Assembly: GCF_006569185.2 (NCBI RefSeq)
Contig: NZ_VIGC02000002.1
Span: forward strand, 1-64,000
Reading direction: 5' to 3'
DNA length: 64,000 nucleotides
Source of the DNA: Litorilinea aerophila
GTDB lineage: Bacteria > Chloroflexota > Anaerolineae > Caldilineales > Caldilineaceae
Positions 35,001 through 44,447 of the stretch are shown here, piece by piece (position 1 is the stretch's first letter; each line of letters begins with the position of its first letter). The notes beneath the pieces were generated by a model that did no database searches, was not told the DNA's origin, and was given only the letters and a program-made list of their open reading frames with translations. Both the position numbers and the translations under genes were made by a program.

Positions 35001-35715
35001 GCTGGTGCCCGATGCCGTCCAGCCGGCCCTCCAGCCGGGCGGCCAGCGGCTGGCCTTCCGCAGCACCCGCAACGACTCCCTGGGGCTGGGTGGATTTGAC
35101 CTGGATACCGAGCTGCGGGTGCGCTTCTCCGCCAACCTGGAAGACAGCCTGCCCCGCTGGAACCCGGCCGGGAACCGGCTGGTCTTTGCCAGCAACCGGG
35201 AGGGCGACCGCAAGTGGCGGCTCTACCTGACCTGGGCCGACGACAACTTCGACGTGACCGTCCTGGGTTTCGGCCAGGATCCAGACTGGCATCCCAGCCA
35301 GGATCAGATTGTCTTCAAGGGCTGCGACGACACTGGCGCCCACTGTGGCCTGTGGACCATGAACATCGACGGCAGCGGACGCCAGCCCCTGACCGACATC
35401 CCGTCGGATTCCCGCCCCCGCTGGACGCCCGACGGCTCCGCCGTGATCTTCATGAGCCAGGAGCGGGACGGCAACTGGGAGCTGTACCGCCTGGAGGTGG
35501 CCAGCGGCGCGGTCACCCGCCTGACCACCGATCCGGCCCTGGACGGCCTGCCCGCCGTCAGCCCGGACGGCCAGCAGGTGGCCTTCCTGAGCAACCGGGG
35601 CGATGGGTGGGGGATCTGGGTCATGCCGGCCCGGGGTGGTCCAGCCCGGCAACTGGTGACGCTGGATGGCAACCTGCCCGACTGGCTGCTCCACGGCCTG
35701 GATTGGCCCCGCTAG
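32059..35715 (+). CDS. Giant lipoprotein with two TolB/PD40-like propellers, TPR-like and SH3b domains
   Basis: A 1218-aa surface lipoprotein. The signal peptide ends in a lipobox with Cys22 (LLVAAC), followed by a Pro/Thr/Ala linker to about residue 95. Residues about 95-435 hold PD40/WD40-like repeats (FSPDGTRIAYGLNG, SWSPDGSRLLLQ). The middle is a mixed region with an FG-GAP-like LADLDGDGTQEVLL and TPR-like helices (about 655-840). An SH3b domain (about 862-925, VNVRAGPGTEYAIVGTLP) follows. A second TolB-like propeller (about 955-1210) has repeats such as RWTPDGSAVIFMSQERDGNW. GTGAGGA precedes the ATG. It probably binds cell-wall or extracellular polymers; no catalytic motif was seen. Palindromic repeat copy B begins exactly at its stop codon. 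Confidence 0.85.
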   Translation: MPARPLRRLIPWLVAALLVAACNRQPAQQSQLDVAVAVALTQTAAALTQEPSAPPAETPSPAATVTPAPSPAAQASPAANDAPLLPAPLYFIGENGQIMRLEVDGTTLTQITNEAEPVTDFDLSPYGSGALPRLVYVSGNALIESNGAGTSRIVKVQGEPLTGQEDQIVREIRSPRFSPDGTRIAYGLNGVHLIPAGAATAQTTPVQTIRPSDPFPTPGSERSGPPPRFFWPLSWSPDGSRLLLQYVYYPEGGGLAIQELESGTLVEVGNFSGFPCCQPSWSQDGRSIFVVDQVFGEPVAHLWRIDAATGGGVQLVAGEPLTPGDPFRQFSAPHQTAAGELLAFVSQTAPNTQPAGLFTLHRVVLQDVGAELVPLRDDAHTAEDVAWAPDDSGVALVHITERGAPPFTGSLIWLPVDGSPAVTLPARGHRPQWAPQPGEQAGATDAAAELEALAAQALGLTPPTGDQVSPFGGIEGVRAFRLEGPTSPELWVAHTYGIRSFDPEQHHTILIYARHDDGWQELARLELTSGQEGIEPSPDYLGGTPGASSVRQVFVTPTVDGLPIWLQVAGGVGAHGGTFHLLRFDGSRLQVEAFHFSASPGAGELADLDGDGTQEVLLNQTEYYVFCYACGVRRVEYAVLRWDGSRMVPVTLQPLPDDAPASLRDLNDRAIQLAQAGLWKDALAVLEEAEALSLTDPSGNFAWNARLIRLNGQARQAVLQDEHQAYPLLEEIFFGDYDAALAIMRAYTVQELFATPSPLVVGTVAEGWEEALADWVISSANAALKAKPDLAAAYFLRGWAKLLTAPPDDEEALADLAQAAQLAPDEPLFSQSLAYLSGSATSAPAATVQPTPSPTAALLTALAAVNVRAGPGTEYAIVGTLPAQATAPVTGRAQPDGQPWWQIVYPPDGTGRGWVTGAPELTQVQDGDQVPLAEVPPTPAPEARAQPRAGSGGLLFYSATDGDGRHHIYALRPTTGAAPTLLVPDAVQPALQPGGQRLAFRSTRNDSLGLGGFDLDTELRVRFSANLEDSLPRWNPAGNRLVFASNREGDRKWRLYLTWADDNFDVTVLGFGQDPDWHPSQDQIVFKGCDDTGAHCGLWTMNIDGSGRQPLTDIPSDSRPRWTPDGSAVIFMSQERDGNWELYRLEVASGAVTRLTTDPALDGLPAVSPDGQQVAFLSNRGDGWGIWVMPARGGPARQLVTLDGNLPDWLLHGLDWPR

Positions 35716-35810
35716 TAAATCCCGGCAGAAATTCGCCGATAGCTTCTACCAGAGGGAGCGCGCCCAGAGGGCACCCGGAATTTCTGCCGTGGTATGTACG
35801 CCAGACTGTA
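35715..35810 (-). repeat. Palindromic MITE-like repeat, copy B (inverted relative to copy A)
   Basis: The reverse complement matches copy A at nearly every position over about 95 bp, including the interior GGGTGCCCTCTGGGCGCGCT. It begins at the last base of the TAG stop of the giant lipoprotein gene. The rest of the gap up to 36009 holds only a GTCCACC/GGTGGAC hairpin and no coding frame. Confidence 0.88.
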
Positions 35811-36009
35811 CCAGCACCGACATCCGTTGGGGGCTGCACCCGGTGGGTCCAATGCCCACGCGGTTAACCCTGTACCAAAGGACAGGTCCACCCTGATCGT
35901 TTCCCGGAAGCAGGTGGACGTTGGGCTGTGCTACCATCCGGTGGCCGGGCATTCCCGAGCCGGCCATGCTCCGCCGTCCACTTGTATCTGGATTCCACAG
36001 GAGGTTTGT

Positions 36010-37767
36010 ATGGCACAGAACGAAGCCCGTTTCGTCCGCGTGGCAACGCTGCAGGAGCTGCAGTCCCGGGGCTACATGACCGTGCAGCTCAACGGCAACA
36101 CCGTGGCCCTCTTCTACCATCAAGATCGGGTGTACGCGGTGGACAACCGTTGTCCCCACATGGGTTTTCCGCTGGATCGGGGCACCGTGCGGGATGGCAT
36201 CCTGACCTGCCACTGGCACCATGCCCGCTTCGACCTGGCCAGCGGCGGCACCTTCGACCAGTGGGCCGACGATGTGCGTAAGTTCCCGGTGGAAGTGCGG
36301 GATGGCGCCATCTGGGTGGACGTGGCCCCCCACATGGACGTGGTGGCCCATCAACAGGAGCGCCTGCGGGTCGGCCTGGAACGCAACATCTCCCTGGTGA
36401 TCGGCAAGGCGGTCCTGACCCTGCTGGAAGAGGGCCGTTCCCCGGTAGAACCGTTTCGGACCGGGCTGGAATTCGGCGCCCGATACCGGGAGATGGGCTG
36501 GGGGCAGGGGTTGACCATGCTCGTCTGTTTCATGAACCTGCTGCCCGTGCTGGAGACCGAAGATCGCCCCCGGGCCCTGTTCCACGGGCTCGCGGCGGTG
36601 GCCCAGGACACCGCTGGCCACGCGCCCCGCTTCACCGTCCCCCCCCTGCCCGACGACAACGCCGATCTGGCCACCCTCAAACGCTGGTTCCGCCAGTTCA
36701 TCGAAGTGCGGGATGCCGAGGGGGCAGAGCGGTGCATCGTCTCGGCCGTGCGCGCCGGCGCCGACCACCGCCAGATGGCGGACATGCTCTTCGCCGCGGT
36801 GACGGACCACCGCTACATCAGCACCGGGCACCCGGCCGATTTCACCAACAAGGCGCTGGAAGCCCTGGACCTGGCGGGCTGGGAACTGGCGGAGCCGGTC
36901 CTGACCAGCCTGGTACGCGGCTATGCCGACGCCAGCCGCATGGAGGAATCCAACGCCTGGCGCTACCCCATCGACCTGGTGCAGATCCTGGAACACAGCT
37001 TCGACCACCTGCCCGAGGCCCTGGAGGTGGGGCAGGTGCGCCGGCAAAATGGGCGCATGGCGCTGCCCACCCGGGACGAGCTGGTGGCCGTGCTCCTGGA
37101 CGACGATCCCCAGGCCAGTGCCGACGCCCTGCTGGACGCCCTGCGCCGGGGCATGGCGCCCGATGCGCTGGCCGGCGTGGTGACCTATGCCGCCGCCCTG
37201 CGCATCGCCCGCTTCCACACCAGCAACGAGTTCGGCGACTGGGACACCGCGCTCCACACCTTCACCTTTGCCAACGCCATCCAACAGGGGTTGCGGCGTG
37301 CTCCTTCGCCGGAGCTGGCCCGGGGTATCTTCGACGCGGCCATGAGCGTCTACCTGGACCGCTTCCTGAACATCCCGCCGGCCCGCATCCCCGCCCTCAA
37401 TGGGCAGAGGCCGACACAGCCACCAGCCCTGTCGGAGCTGACCGCCCTGTTGGATCGACAGCAGCAGGTAAACCAGGCGGCCCAGTGGGTGGCCGAGTAT
37501 CTTGCCAGCGGTGGGTCGTTGCCCCCCCTGTTGGCCCAGATGGGTCGCCTGCTGCTGCGAGAAGATCGGGACTTCCACACCATCCAGACCATGGAAGCGG
37601 CTTTCCGCCAGGTCTCCCAGACGGACGACCCCACCCTCCAGGGCCACTTCCTCATCGCGGCCATTCGCTACCTGGCGGCCCATTCGCCCACGGTCCGTTC
37701 CCAGGGCCAGACCTATCAGATTGCCTACCGGCTGCACAAGGGGGAACGCATCTTCGAAGAAGCCTGA
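36010..37767 (+). CDS. Rieske [2Fe-2S] domain fused to a large helical C-terminal domain
   Basis: A 585-aa protein. The N-terminal Rieske domain has both cluster motifs, C48-P-H50 (NRCPHMG) and C67-H-W-H70 (TCHWHHARFD), of the ferredoxin-like type. From about residue 115 to the end is a long, mostly helical region of unknown function, with blocks such as MLFAAVTDHRYISTGHPADF and RYPIDLVQILEHSFDHLP. It contains no mononuclear-iron 2-His-1-carboxylate catalytic domain that I can recognise, so it does not look like a standard ring-hydroxylating oxygenase. GGAGG lies five bases before the ATG. It is likely cytosolic and stands alone. Redox partner and substrate are unknown. Confidence 0.85.
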   Translation: MAQNEARFVRVATLQELQSRGYMTVQLNGNTVALFYHQDRVYAVDNRCPHMGFPLDRGTVRDGILTCHWHHARFDLASGGTFDQWADDVRKFPVEVRDGAIWVDVAPHMDVVAHQQERLRVGLERNISLVIGKAVLTLLEEGRSPVEPFRTGLEFGARYREMGWGQGLTMLVCFMNLLPVLETEDRPRALFHGLAAVAQDTAGHAPRFTVPPLPDDNADLATLKRWFRQFIEVRDAEGAERCIVSAVRAGADHRQMADMLFAAVTDHRYISTGHPADFTNKALEALDLAGWELAEPVLTSLVRGYADASRMEESNAWRYPIDLVQILEHSFDHLPEALEVGQVRRQNGRMALPTRDELVAVLLDDDPQASADALLDALRRGMAPDALAGVVTYAAALRIARFHTSNEFGDWDTALHTFTFANAIQQGLRRAPSPELARGIFDAAMSVYLDRFLNIPPARIPALNGQRPTQPPALSELTALLDRQQQVNQAAQWVAEYLASGGSLPPLLAQMGRLLLREDRDFHTIQTMEAAFRQVSQTDDPTLQGHFLIAAIRYLAAHSPTVRSQGQTYQIAYRLHKGERIFEEA

Positions 37768-38085
37768 CGCCCGGCCCTGGCCCCTACGCCTCCAGCGGCT
37801 CCGGCCCGCCCATCCCTCCAGGGCGGTGCCGGGGCCGCTGCCACGTCTTCACCCCAGATTCATCCCTCCCAAAGATCCGATAAGTTTGACCACCGGACAA
37901 ACGACGTAAGAGCTCGAACATCCGATCCAGCCCCTTTGTCCGGGCACCGGTCGGTCGCCTGCCCGATGCGCCCCCAGGTCTGGGTGTGGTAGGGTACTGG
38001 CTGAAGTCCAAAGGTTCGAGAAAATTTTGAAAAGATAGTGACAGGTTACACCCCCTGAGAGCCGTTGTAATATCTATGTGAAGCT
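37768..38085. other. Intergenic region without recognisable gene
   Basis: This gap follows the Rieske gene. Its left half is GC-rich and its right half (from about 38010) drops in GC. A minus-strand frame at 37784-38011 (75 codons) has no recognisable similarity and no ribosome-binding site, so I do not call it a gene. A promoter candidate is at 38045-38073. Confidence 0.5.
38045..38073 (+). promoter_or_regulatory. Possible sigma-70 promoter upstream of the subtilase gene
   Basis: GTTACA (38045-38050) and TAATAT (38068-38073) are separated by 17 bp in a locally AT-rich stretch. Transcription from here would give a leader of about 240 bases before the protease start, including the hairpin at 38234-38255. 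Confidence 0.4.
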
Positions 38086-38322
38086 ATGAAACGGGCAGTC
38101 TCTGCAGGGGATAGGGATTCGATGTCTGGGATGCTGTTTCGAACAAAGGTGAAGCGGTATCCCGGCTGGTGGAAGTGCAACACACCCCAATTCCTCCGAG
38201 GGGGCCTCTGTCCTCCTGGCGGCGATTCCATCGACCCGGCAACGGGTTGTTTTTATATCCGGGCTTTGGGAATCCGCCATGGAAATGTCTGGTTCGCAGA
38301 CCATACACCTGGCAAGGCATGA
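38086..38322 (+). CDS. Possible 78-codon leader ORF before the subtilase
   Basis: An open frame from ATG 38086 whose TGA overlaps the ATG of the protease at 38319 (ATGA), as expected for translational coupling. The product has three cysteines and the segment RYPGWWKCNTPQFLRGG, but resembles nothing known to me. Third-position GC is clearly lower than in surrounding genes and the ribosome-binding site is weak. It may therefore be chance. Confidence 0.25.
   Translation: MKRAVSAGDRDSMSGMLFRTKVKRYPGWWKCNTPQFLRGGLCPPGGDSIDPATGCFYIRALGIRHGNVWFADHTPGKA
38234..38255 (+). terminator. Short attenuator-like hairpin in the subtilase leader
   Basis: ACCCG-GCAA-CGGGT (38234-38247) with a stable GNRA-type loop is followed by TGTTTTTAT. 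It lies upstream of the protease start codon and could attenuate transcription. The stem is only five base pairs. Confidence 0.4.
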
Positions 38323-40592
38323 AGAAGAGGAGTAGACCATTGGGGACAAGTAAACGGCTGGAAGCGCAGGCGGAAGCGTTGATGACACCCACCCTGGCCC
38401 GGCCAGGCGGGATGATTGGCATCCTCCTGCTCCTGGCGGGGCTTCTGTTTGGGACGCCGGCCACGACGGCCGTGGCTGCCCCAGCCACGCCCCCGCCCCA
38501 GCAGGAGCCGAACCGTCTGATCGTGAAATTCCGGCCTGGTGCGGACGGCCCCACCATCGGCCAGTCCCCGGGCGTGGTAGAACGGGTGGAGCCGCTGGCC
38601 GGGGTAGGGGCGCAGCTGGTGCAGACGGCGCCCGGCCGCCTGGAGGAAGTCTACGCCAGCCTGGCCAACGACCCGGATGTCCTCTATGTCTATCCCGATT
38701 ACGTGATCCAGCCCGCCAGCCTGCCCAACGATCCTGACTTCAGCCAGGCCCAGTGGGGCCCCCAACAGATTCAGGCGCCGGCAGCCTGGGATTACAGCAC
38801 CGGCGAAGGGGTGGTGATCGCGGTGGTGGACTCGGGCGTGGACCCCGGCCACCCGGACCTGCGCGATCGGCTGCTGCCCGGCTACAACATCTACGACGAT
38901 AATACCGACACATCCGACCGCTGTGGCCATGGCACCCACGTGGCGGGCATTGCCGCGGCCACCGCCAACAACGGCATCGGCATCGCCGGCATCGCCCCCA
39001 ACGCCCAGATCCTGCCGGTGAAAGTGCTCAACGACGTCTGCATGGGCAGTTACAGCCGCCTGATCCGGGGCATCATCTACGCGGTGGACCACGGCGCCCG
39101 GATTATCGTCATCACCTCGGGCGGCACAGGGGAGAGCCCGCCCCTCCAGGACGCGCTGGTCTACGCCCGCAATCAGGGGGCGCTGGTGGTGGCGGCTGCC
39201 GGCAACTACAACACCGACGAGCCCTTCTATCCGGGCAGCTACCCAGAGGCCCTCACCGTGGCCGGCACAGCCCAGGAGGACAGCCGATATGGCTATTCCA
39301 ACTTCGGCCAGCAGATTGACCTCTCCGCGCCGGCTGTGAACATCTACAGCACCTTCTGGCGCAGCAACAGCGGCTCTACCTACAGCTATCTCACCGGGAC
39401 TTCCATGGCCGCGCCCCACGTGGCCGGCGTGGCTGCGCTGGTGTGGGCCCTCAACCCGGCCTTGAGCGCCGAGGCCGTGGAGGCGATCCTGACCCAAAAT
39501 GCTGACGACCTGGGGCCGACAGGCTGGGATGTCTACTACGGCCACGGGCGGGTCAACGCCCTGCGCGCCGTCCAGGCGACCAGCCCCCGGCCGCTCCACG
39601 TGGCGGACCTCCAGGGCACCGTGACAGCCGGAAGCGATCAATGGTCGGCCCAGGTTGCCGTCACCGTCCACGACGCCCTGGGCTACCCGGTCCGCGACGT
39701 GGCCGTCAACGCCGAATGGAGCGCCGGCACCATCGCCACCAGCCAGTGCCGCACCGACGGCCAGGGCCAGTGCACTGTGACCAGCGGCGCCCTCCCCGGC
39801 GACCTGTACCAGGTTACCCTCACGGTGACGGGGCTTCGTTCACCCGATGGGTTCCAGGAGAACAACCGGGAGGCCACCCTGAGGGACAATCCCGGGGAGG
39901 ATCGGCTGACCCTGGCGTCGCCGTTCCCCAACCCGGCAACCCTGCTCCATGTGGGCGGCCTCCAAATTCGCTACCAGAAGCACTACACTCACTGGGCTGC
40001 GACCGCACGGGTAACAGTCTACGACGGCACGGAAACCCCCGTGGCCGACGTCACGGTGGAGGCCCAGTGGCAGGGGGATGACATCCAGACGAGCTCCTGC
40101 GTAACCGACAGCCAGGGGCAGTGCACCCTCCAGAGCGCGGCGTACCCCTGGGACGCCGCGCCCCTGGAGCTGACCGTGACCGACCTGCGCCGGGATGGCT
40201 ATCAGTTCGATCCAGGTGCGGCCCACGACCTGACCGCCACCAGTGGGCTGATGCCCGCCGTCACCCGCCTCCAGGCATACGACGCCGTTCCCCAGGAAGA
40301 CGGGGTGATCATCCACTGGCGGGTGGTCCAGCCGGCGGATGTGGTCGACTTTCACGCCTACCGGTCCCACAGCGCCCAGTTCGACACCGCCCAGCCCGTT
40401 CCGGTGGCGCTGTTGGCCACCGACGCCGCGAGTGAGAGCCTCTACAGCATGGTCGACCAGACCGTGGAGCCCGGGAACACATACTATTACTGGCTGGTAG
40501 AGATTGGCGAGCAGGGGGAAGGGGCGGCCATTGGGCCGGTGGCGGTGAACGTGCCGGGCTACGCCATCTTCCTGCCCGTTGTCCGCCGCTAG
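38319..40592 (+). CDS. Secreted S8 subtilisin-like serine protease with Ig-like domains
   Basis: A 757-aa exported protease. The signal segment is at about residues 31-53 (GMIGILLLLAGLLFG). An inhibitor-type propeptide (NRLIVKFRPGA to VLYVYPDYVIQP) follows, then the S8 domain with Asp171 (VVDSGVD), His204 (GHGTHVAG), oxyanion Asn296 (AAAGNYN) and Ser362 (GTSMAAPHVAG). Two Ig/CNA-B-like modules come next, each with a matching C-x-T-D-x-Q-G-Q-C-T motif. A fibronectin-like module precedes a C-terminal hydrophobic tail YAIFLPVVRR. The start could also be ATG 38382, since both lie before the signal peptide. It probably degrades extracellular protein for nutrition or processes surface proteins. Confidence 0.92.
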   Translation: MKKRSRPLGTSKRLEAQAEALMTPTLARPGGMIGILLLLAGLLFGTPATTAVAAPATPPPQQEPNRLIVKFRPGADGPTIGQSPGVVERVEPLAGVGAQLVQTAPGRLEEVYASLANDPDVLYVYPDYVIQPASLPNDPDFSQAQWGPQQIQAPAAWDYSTGEGVVIAVVDSGVDPGHPDLRDRLLPGYNIYDDNTDTSDRCGHGTHVAGIAAATANNGIGIAGIAPNAQILPVKVLNDVCMGSYSRLIRGIIYAVDHGARIIVITSGGTGESPPLQDALVYARNQGALVVAAAGNYNTDEPFYPGSYPEALTVAGTAQEDSRYGYSNFGQQIDLSAPAVNIYSTFWRSNSGSTYSYLTGTSMAAPHVAGVAALVWALNPALSAEAVEAILTQNADDLGPTGWDVYYGHGRVNALRAVQATSPRPLHVADLQGTVTAGSDQWSAQVAVTVHDALGYPVRDVAVNAEWSAGTIATSQCRTDGQGQCTVTSGALPGDLYQVTLTVTGLRSPDGFQENNREATLRDNPGEDRLTLASPFPNPATLLHVGGLQIRYQKHYTHWAATARVTVYDGTETPVADVTVEAQWQGDDIQTSSCVTDSQGQCTLQSAAYPWDAAPLELTVTDLRRDGYQFDPGAAHDLTATSGLMPAVTRLQAYDAVPQEDGVIIHWRVVQPADVVDFHAYRSHSAQFDTAQPVPVALLATDAASESLYSMVDQTVEPGNTYYYWLVEIGEQGEGAAIGPVAVNVPGYAIFLPVVRR

Positions 40593-40665
40593 GGAAAGCG
40601 GGCGAGACCCCGGCATCCTCGTCCGTCTGGGAGGCCGGACCGGTGAGGTGGTGGGTAGTCTGGAG

Positions 40666-40692
40666 TACGCAGGTCACGCATTCCTGGGTGAC
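40666..40692 (-). repeat. GTCACGCA...TGCGTGAC hairpin repeat, copy 1
   Basis: Reads TACGCAGGTCACGCATTCCT then GGGTGAC on the plus strand, the reverse complement of the repeats at 49670-49694 and 55874-55898 with small differences. It lies in the convergent gap between the subtilase and metW genes. Confidence 0.6.
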
Positions 40693-40730
40693 AGGGATGC
40701 ACCCAACAGGGACGGCGCTCCCCGGCACGC

Positions 40731-41369
40731 CTAATCGTGGGTTCGCTCCAGGATGAAGACCGCCGTGGTGGCCAGCAGGTTCTTGTACTTGCGCACATGG
40801 ATGCGCCTGCCCCGGGCCAGGTAGGCCTGGGTGGTGATGCGGATGCCGATCTGCCGACAGAAGCGGGCGAAGTCGGTGATGGTGAAGGCCTGCCAGCGGG
40901 GCACTTCGTACCATTTTTGGGGCAGGTCCGGCGCCTGGGGCATGCAGCCGGTCAGAAGCAGGTGAAGGCGGCAACGCCAGTAGCCCCAGTTGGGGAAGCT
41001 GACGATGGCGTGGGAGCCCACCCGCAGCATCTCCTGCAGGATCATGGATGGATTGTCCAGGAAGGGCAGCGTCTGACTGAGGATGACGTAGTCGAAGCTG
41101 GCGTCCGGGTAGTCGGCCAGCCCCTCCTGGAGGTTGCCCTGGCGCACGCTGAGCCCCCGGCGCACACAGGCCAGTACCCCCTCTTCGCTCAACTCGATGC
41201 CCCGCCCCCGCACCTCCTTTTGGCGCACCAGGTAGGCGAGCAGCTCCCCGTCGCCACAGCCCAGGTCCAACACCCGGCTACGGGGGGGCACCAGGCTGGC
41301 AATGACTTCCAGATCCGGCCGCAGCCGGGTTTCTGCCTCGATGGGCTCTGACACAGTCAACTGGCTCAC
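40731..41369 (-). CDS. metW: Methionine biosynthesis protein MetW
   Basis: A 212-aa methyltransferase-fold protein that in other bacteria works with MetX in homoserine acylation. Motif I is [17 protein letters not shown]. It is followed by the MetW-specific [20 protein letters not shown] and [27 protein letters not shown]. It ends with [20 protein letters not shown] and [14 protein letters not shown], also typical. It starts with GTG overlapping the metX stop (GTGA at 41366-41369). It is the last gene of the S-box-controlled metY-metX-metW operon. Confidence 0.95.
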   Translation of the reverse strand: MSQLTVSEPIEAETRLRPDLEVIASLVPPRSRVLDLGCGDGELLAYLVRQKEVRGRGIELSEEGVLACVRRGLSVRQGNLQEGLADYPDASFDYVILSQTLPFLDNPSMILQEMLRVGSHAIVSFPNWGYWRCRLHLLLTGCMPQAPDLPQKWYEVPRWQAFTITDFARFCRQIGIRITTQAYLARGRRIHVRKYKNLLATTAVFILERTHD

Positions 41370-42601
41370 CGGGTCACTCCCACCGCTGGCTGGCCGGACG
41401 GAGCCGCCGGCGCGGCGGCGACAGCGCTGCCTTCATCGGGCGGTGCAACCTGCTCCTCCCGCACCAGCCGATCCAGGAAGCTGTGGATCAGGCGGGTCAT
41501 GGTCTCCACTTCCAGCAGGAAGGCGTCGTGCCCCCAGGAACTCTGGAGATCCACGTAGGTCACATCGGCGCCCACCGCGGTCAGGGCAGAGACCAGTTGC
41601 TTGCTGTGATAGCTGGGGTAGAGCCAGTCGCTGGTAAAGCTGATGACCAGATACTTGAGGTGAGCCGAATTGGCAAAGCTGGCGGCCAGGGACCCGGTGG
41701 GCTTGCTCAGGTCGAAATAGTCCATGGCCTTGGTGATGTAGAGATAGCTGTTGGCGTCGAAGCGGCGGGTGAAGTTGTTGCCGTTGTACTTGAGATAGCT
41801 CTCCACCTCGAACTCGGTCTGAAACTCGTAGCCGTAGCGCTCCAACCCCTGGAGCCGCCGGCCGAATTTCTTCTGCATGGACTCTTCGCTCAGGTAGGTG
41901 ATGTGGCCCACCATGCGCGCCACGGCCAGGCCCGCGTCCGGCTTCTTGCCGCTCTCATAGTAGTTGCCGTTGTTCCAGTTGGGGTCGGCGTAGATGGCCT
42001 GGCGCCCCACCTCGCTGAAGGCGATCTGCATGGGGCTGTGGTGGGCCGTGGTGGCCAGGGCGATGGCGGCCTTCAGGCGGGTGGGGTGGTGGGCGGCCCA
42101 TTCCAGGACCTGCATGCCGCCCATGGAGCCCCCGGCCACGCAGAGGAGCTGGTCGATGCCCAGGTGGTCGATCAACCGGACCTGGGCCCGCACCATATCG
42201 CCGATGGTCACCACCGGGAAGTTCAGGCCGTAGGGCTTGCCCGTGGCCGGGTTGATGCTGGCCGGACCGGTGGAGCCGTAGCAACTGCCGATGACGTTGC
42301 TACAGATCACGAAAAAGCGGTTGGTGTCGAACGCCTTGCCCGGGCCGATGCAGTCATCCCACCAGCCGGGCTTGGGATCATCCGGCGAATGGTAGCCGGC
42401 CGCGTGGGCGCTACCGCTAAGCGCGTGGACGATGAGGATGGCATTGGAGCGGTCGGCGTTGAGGCGGCCATACGTCTCATAGGCGATGGTCACCGGGCTG
42501 AGGGTGGCGCCACTCTCCAACTGGAAGGGCTCATCCTCAGCGAAGGTAAAGGATTGGGGCGTAACAATGCCCACGGAGTTGGCCAGATCGATCTGATTCA
42601 T
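41366..42601 (-). CDS. metX: Homoserine O-acetyltransferase MetX
   Basis: A 411-aa alpha/beta-hydrolase acyltransferase making O-acylhomoserine, the activated precursor of methionine. The nucleophile elbow is GGSMGGMQ with Ser159. The catalytic Asp is in FTSDWLYP and the His in WGHDAFLLE. Family stretches include [31 protein letters not shown]-like blocks and [14 protein letters not shown]. Whether acetyl- or succinyl-CoA is used depends on a few residues I did not assign. It overlaps metW and lies 127 bp downstream of metY, with a 17-bp inverted repeat in that gap. Confidence 0.96.
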   Translation of the reverse strand: MNQIDLANSVGIVTPQSFTFAEDEPFQLESGATLSPVTIAYETYGRLNADRSNAILIVHALSGSAHAAGYHSPDDPKPGWWDDCIGPGKAFDTNRFFVICSNVIGSCYGSTGPASINPATGKPYGLNFPVVTIGDMVRAQVRLIDHLGIDQLLCVAGGSMGGMQVLEWAAHHPTRLKAAIALATTAHHSPMQIAFSEVGRQAIYADPNWNNGNYYESGKKPDAGLAVARMVGHITYLSEESMQKKFGRRLQGLERYGYEFQTEFEVESYLKYNGNNFTRRFDANSYLYITKAMDYFDLSKPTGSLAASFANSAHLKYLVISFTSDWLYPSYHSKQLVSALTAVGADVTYVDLQSSWGHDAFLLEVETMTRLIHSFLDRLVREEQVAPPDEGSAVAAAPAAPSGQPAVGVTR

Positions 42602-42628
42602 AGGTTTGCCTGTCTATCCCTCAGGGGC

Positions 42629-42705
42629 GAACGTGACAAGGTGACAACGTGATATCGCAGAAGGGAGCCTGTATGCTCTAATCACCTGGTCACCTTGTCA
42701 CGTTC
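42629..42705 (-). repeat. 17-bp perfect inverted repeat between metY and metX
   Basis: GAACGTGACAAGGTGAC at 42629-42645 is the exact reverse complement of 42689-42705, and pairing extends imperfectly to nearly 30 bp. The loop is about 43 bases with no T-tract. It lies within the operon and could modulate the ratio of MetY to MetX or be a mobile palindromic repeat. Confidence 0.8.
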
Positions 42706-42728
42706 CCCTTCCATCCCCTGGGGCCGGG

Positions 42729-44162
<1,434 letters not shown>

Positions 44163-44217
44163 CTATCACGGAAGTTGGATGGCCCTTGGCCGGGCAAGGA
44201 ACCATCTTGAATCTAGT

Positions 44218-44342
<125 letters not shown>

Positions 44343-44372
44343 CTGCTGTCTTCAGTTGTCGACAACGGGCTG

Positions 44373-44401
44373 ATAATATACCAGATGGGGATCCTTGTCA
44401 A
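44373..44401 (-). promoter_or_regulatory. Consensus sigma-70 promoter of the metYXW operon
   Basis: A perfect TTGACA (44396-44401) and TATTAT (44373-44378) with a 17-bp spacer on the minus strand, about 30 bases upstream of the riboswitch P1. This is one of the best promoter matches in the window. Confidence 0.9.
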
Positions 44402-44447
44402 ACCGGGGCAGAATGGGGCCCCCAGGATGGACAGTCTGGGAGGACCC

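Noticed and set aside
31705-35694. 1329-codon open frame antisense to the giant lipoprotein gene
   Set aside because: High third-position GC suppresses stop codons on the opposite strand. The peptide is low-complexity (G, Q, V, H rich) and has no domain, whereas the plus-strand frame has a signal peptide and clear domains.
37784-38011. Minus-strand 75-codon frame in the Rieske-subtilase gap
   Set aside because: Composition is basic and Gly/Pro/Arg rich, with no ribosome-binding site and no recognisable similarity.
38030-38318. Riboswitch in the subtilase leader
   Set aside because: I compared it by eye with c-di-GMP, TPP, SAM and cobalamin consensus elements and found no match. Only a short hairpin and T-run remain.
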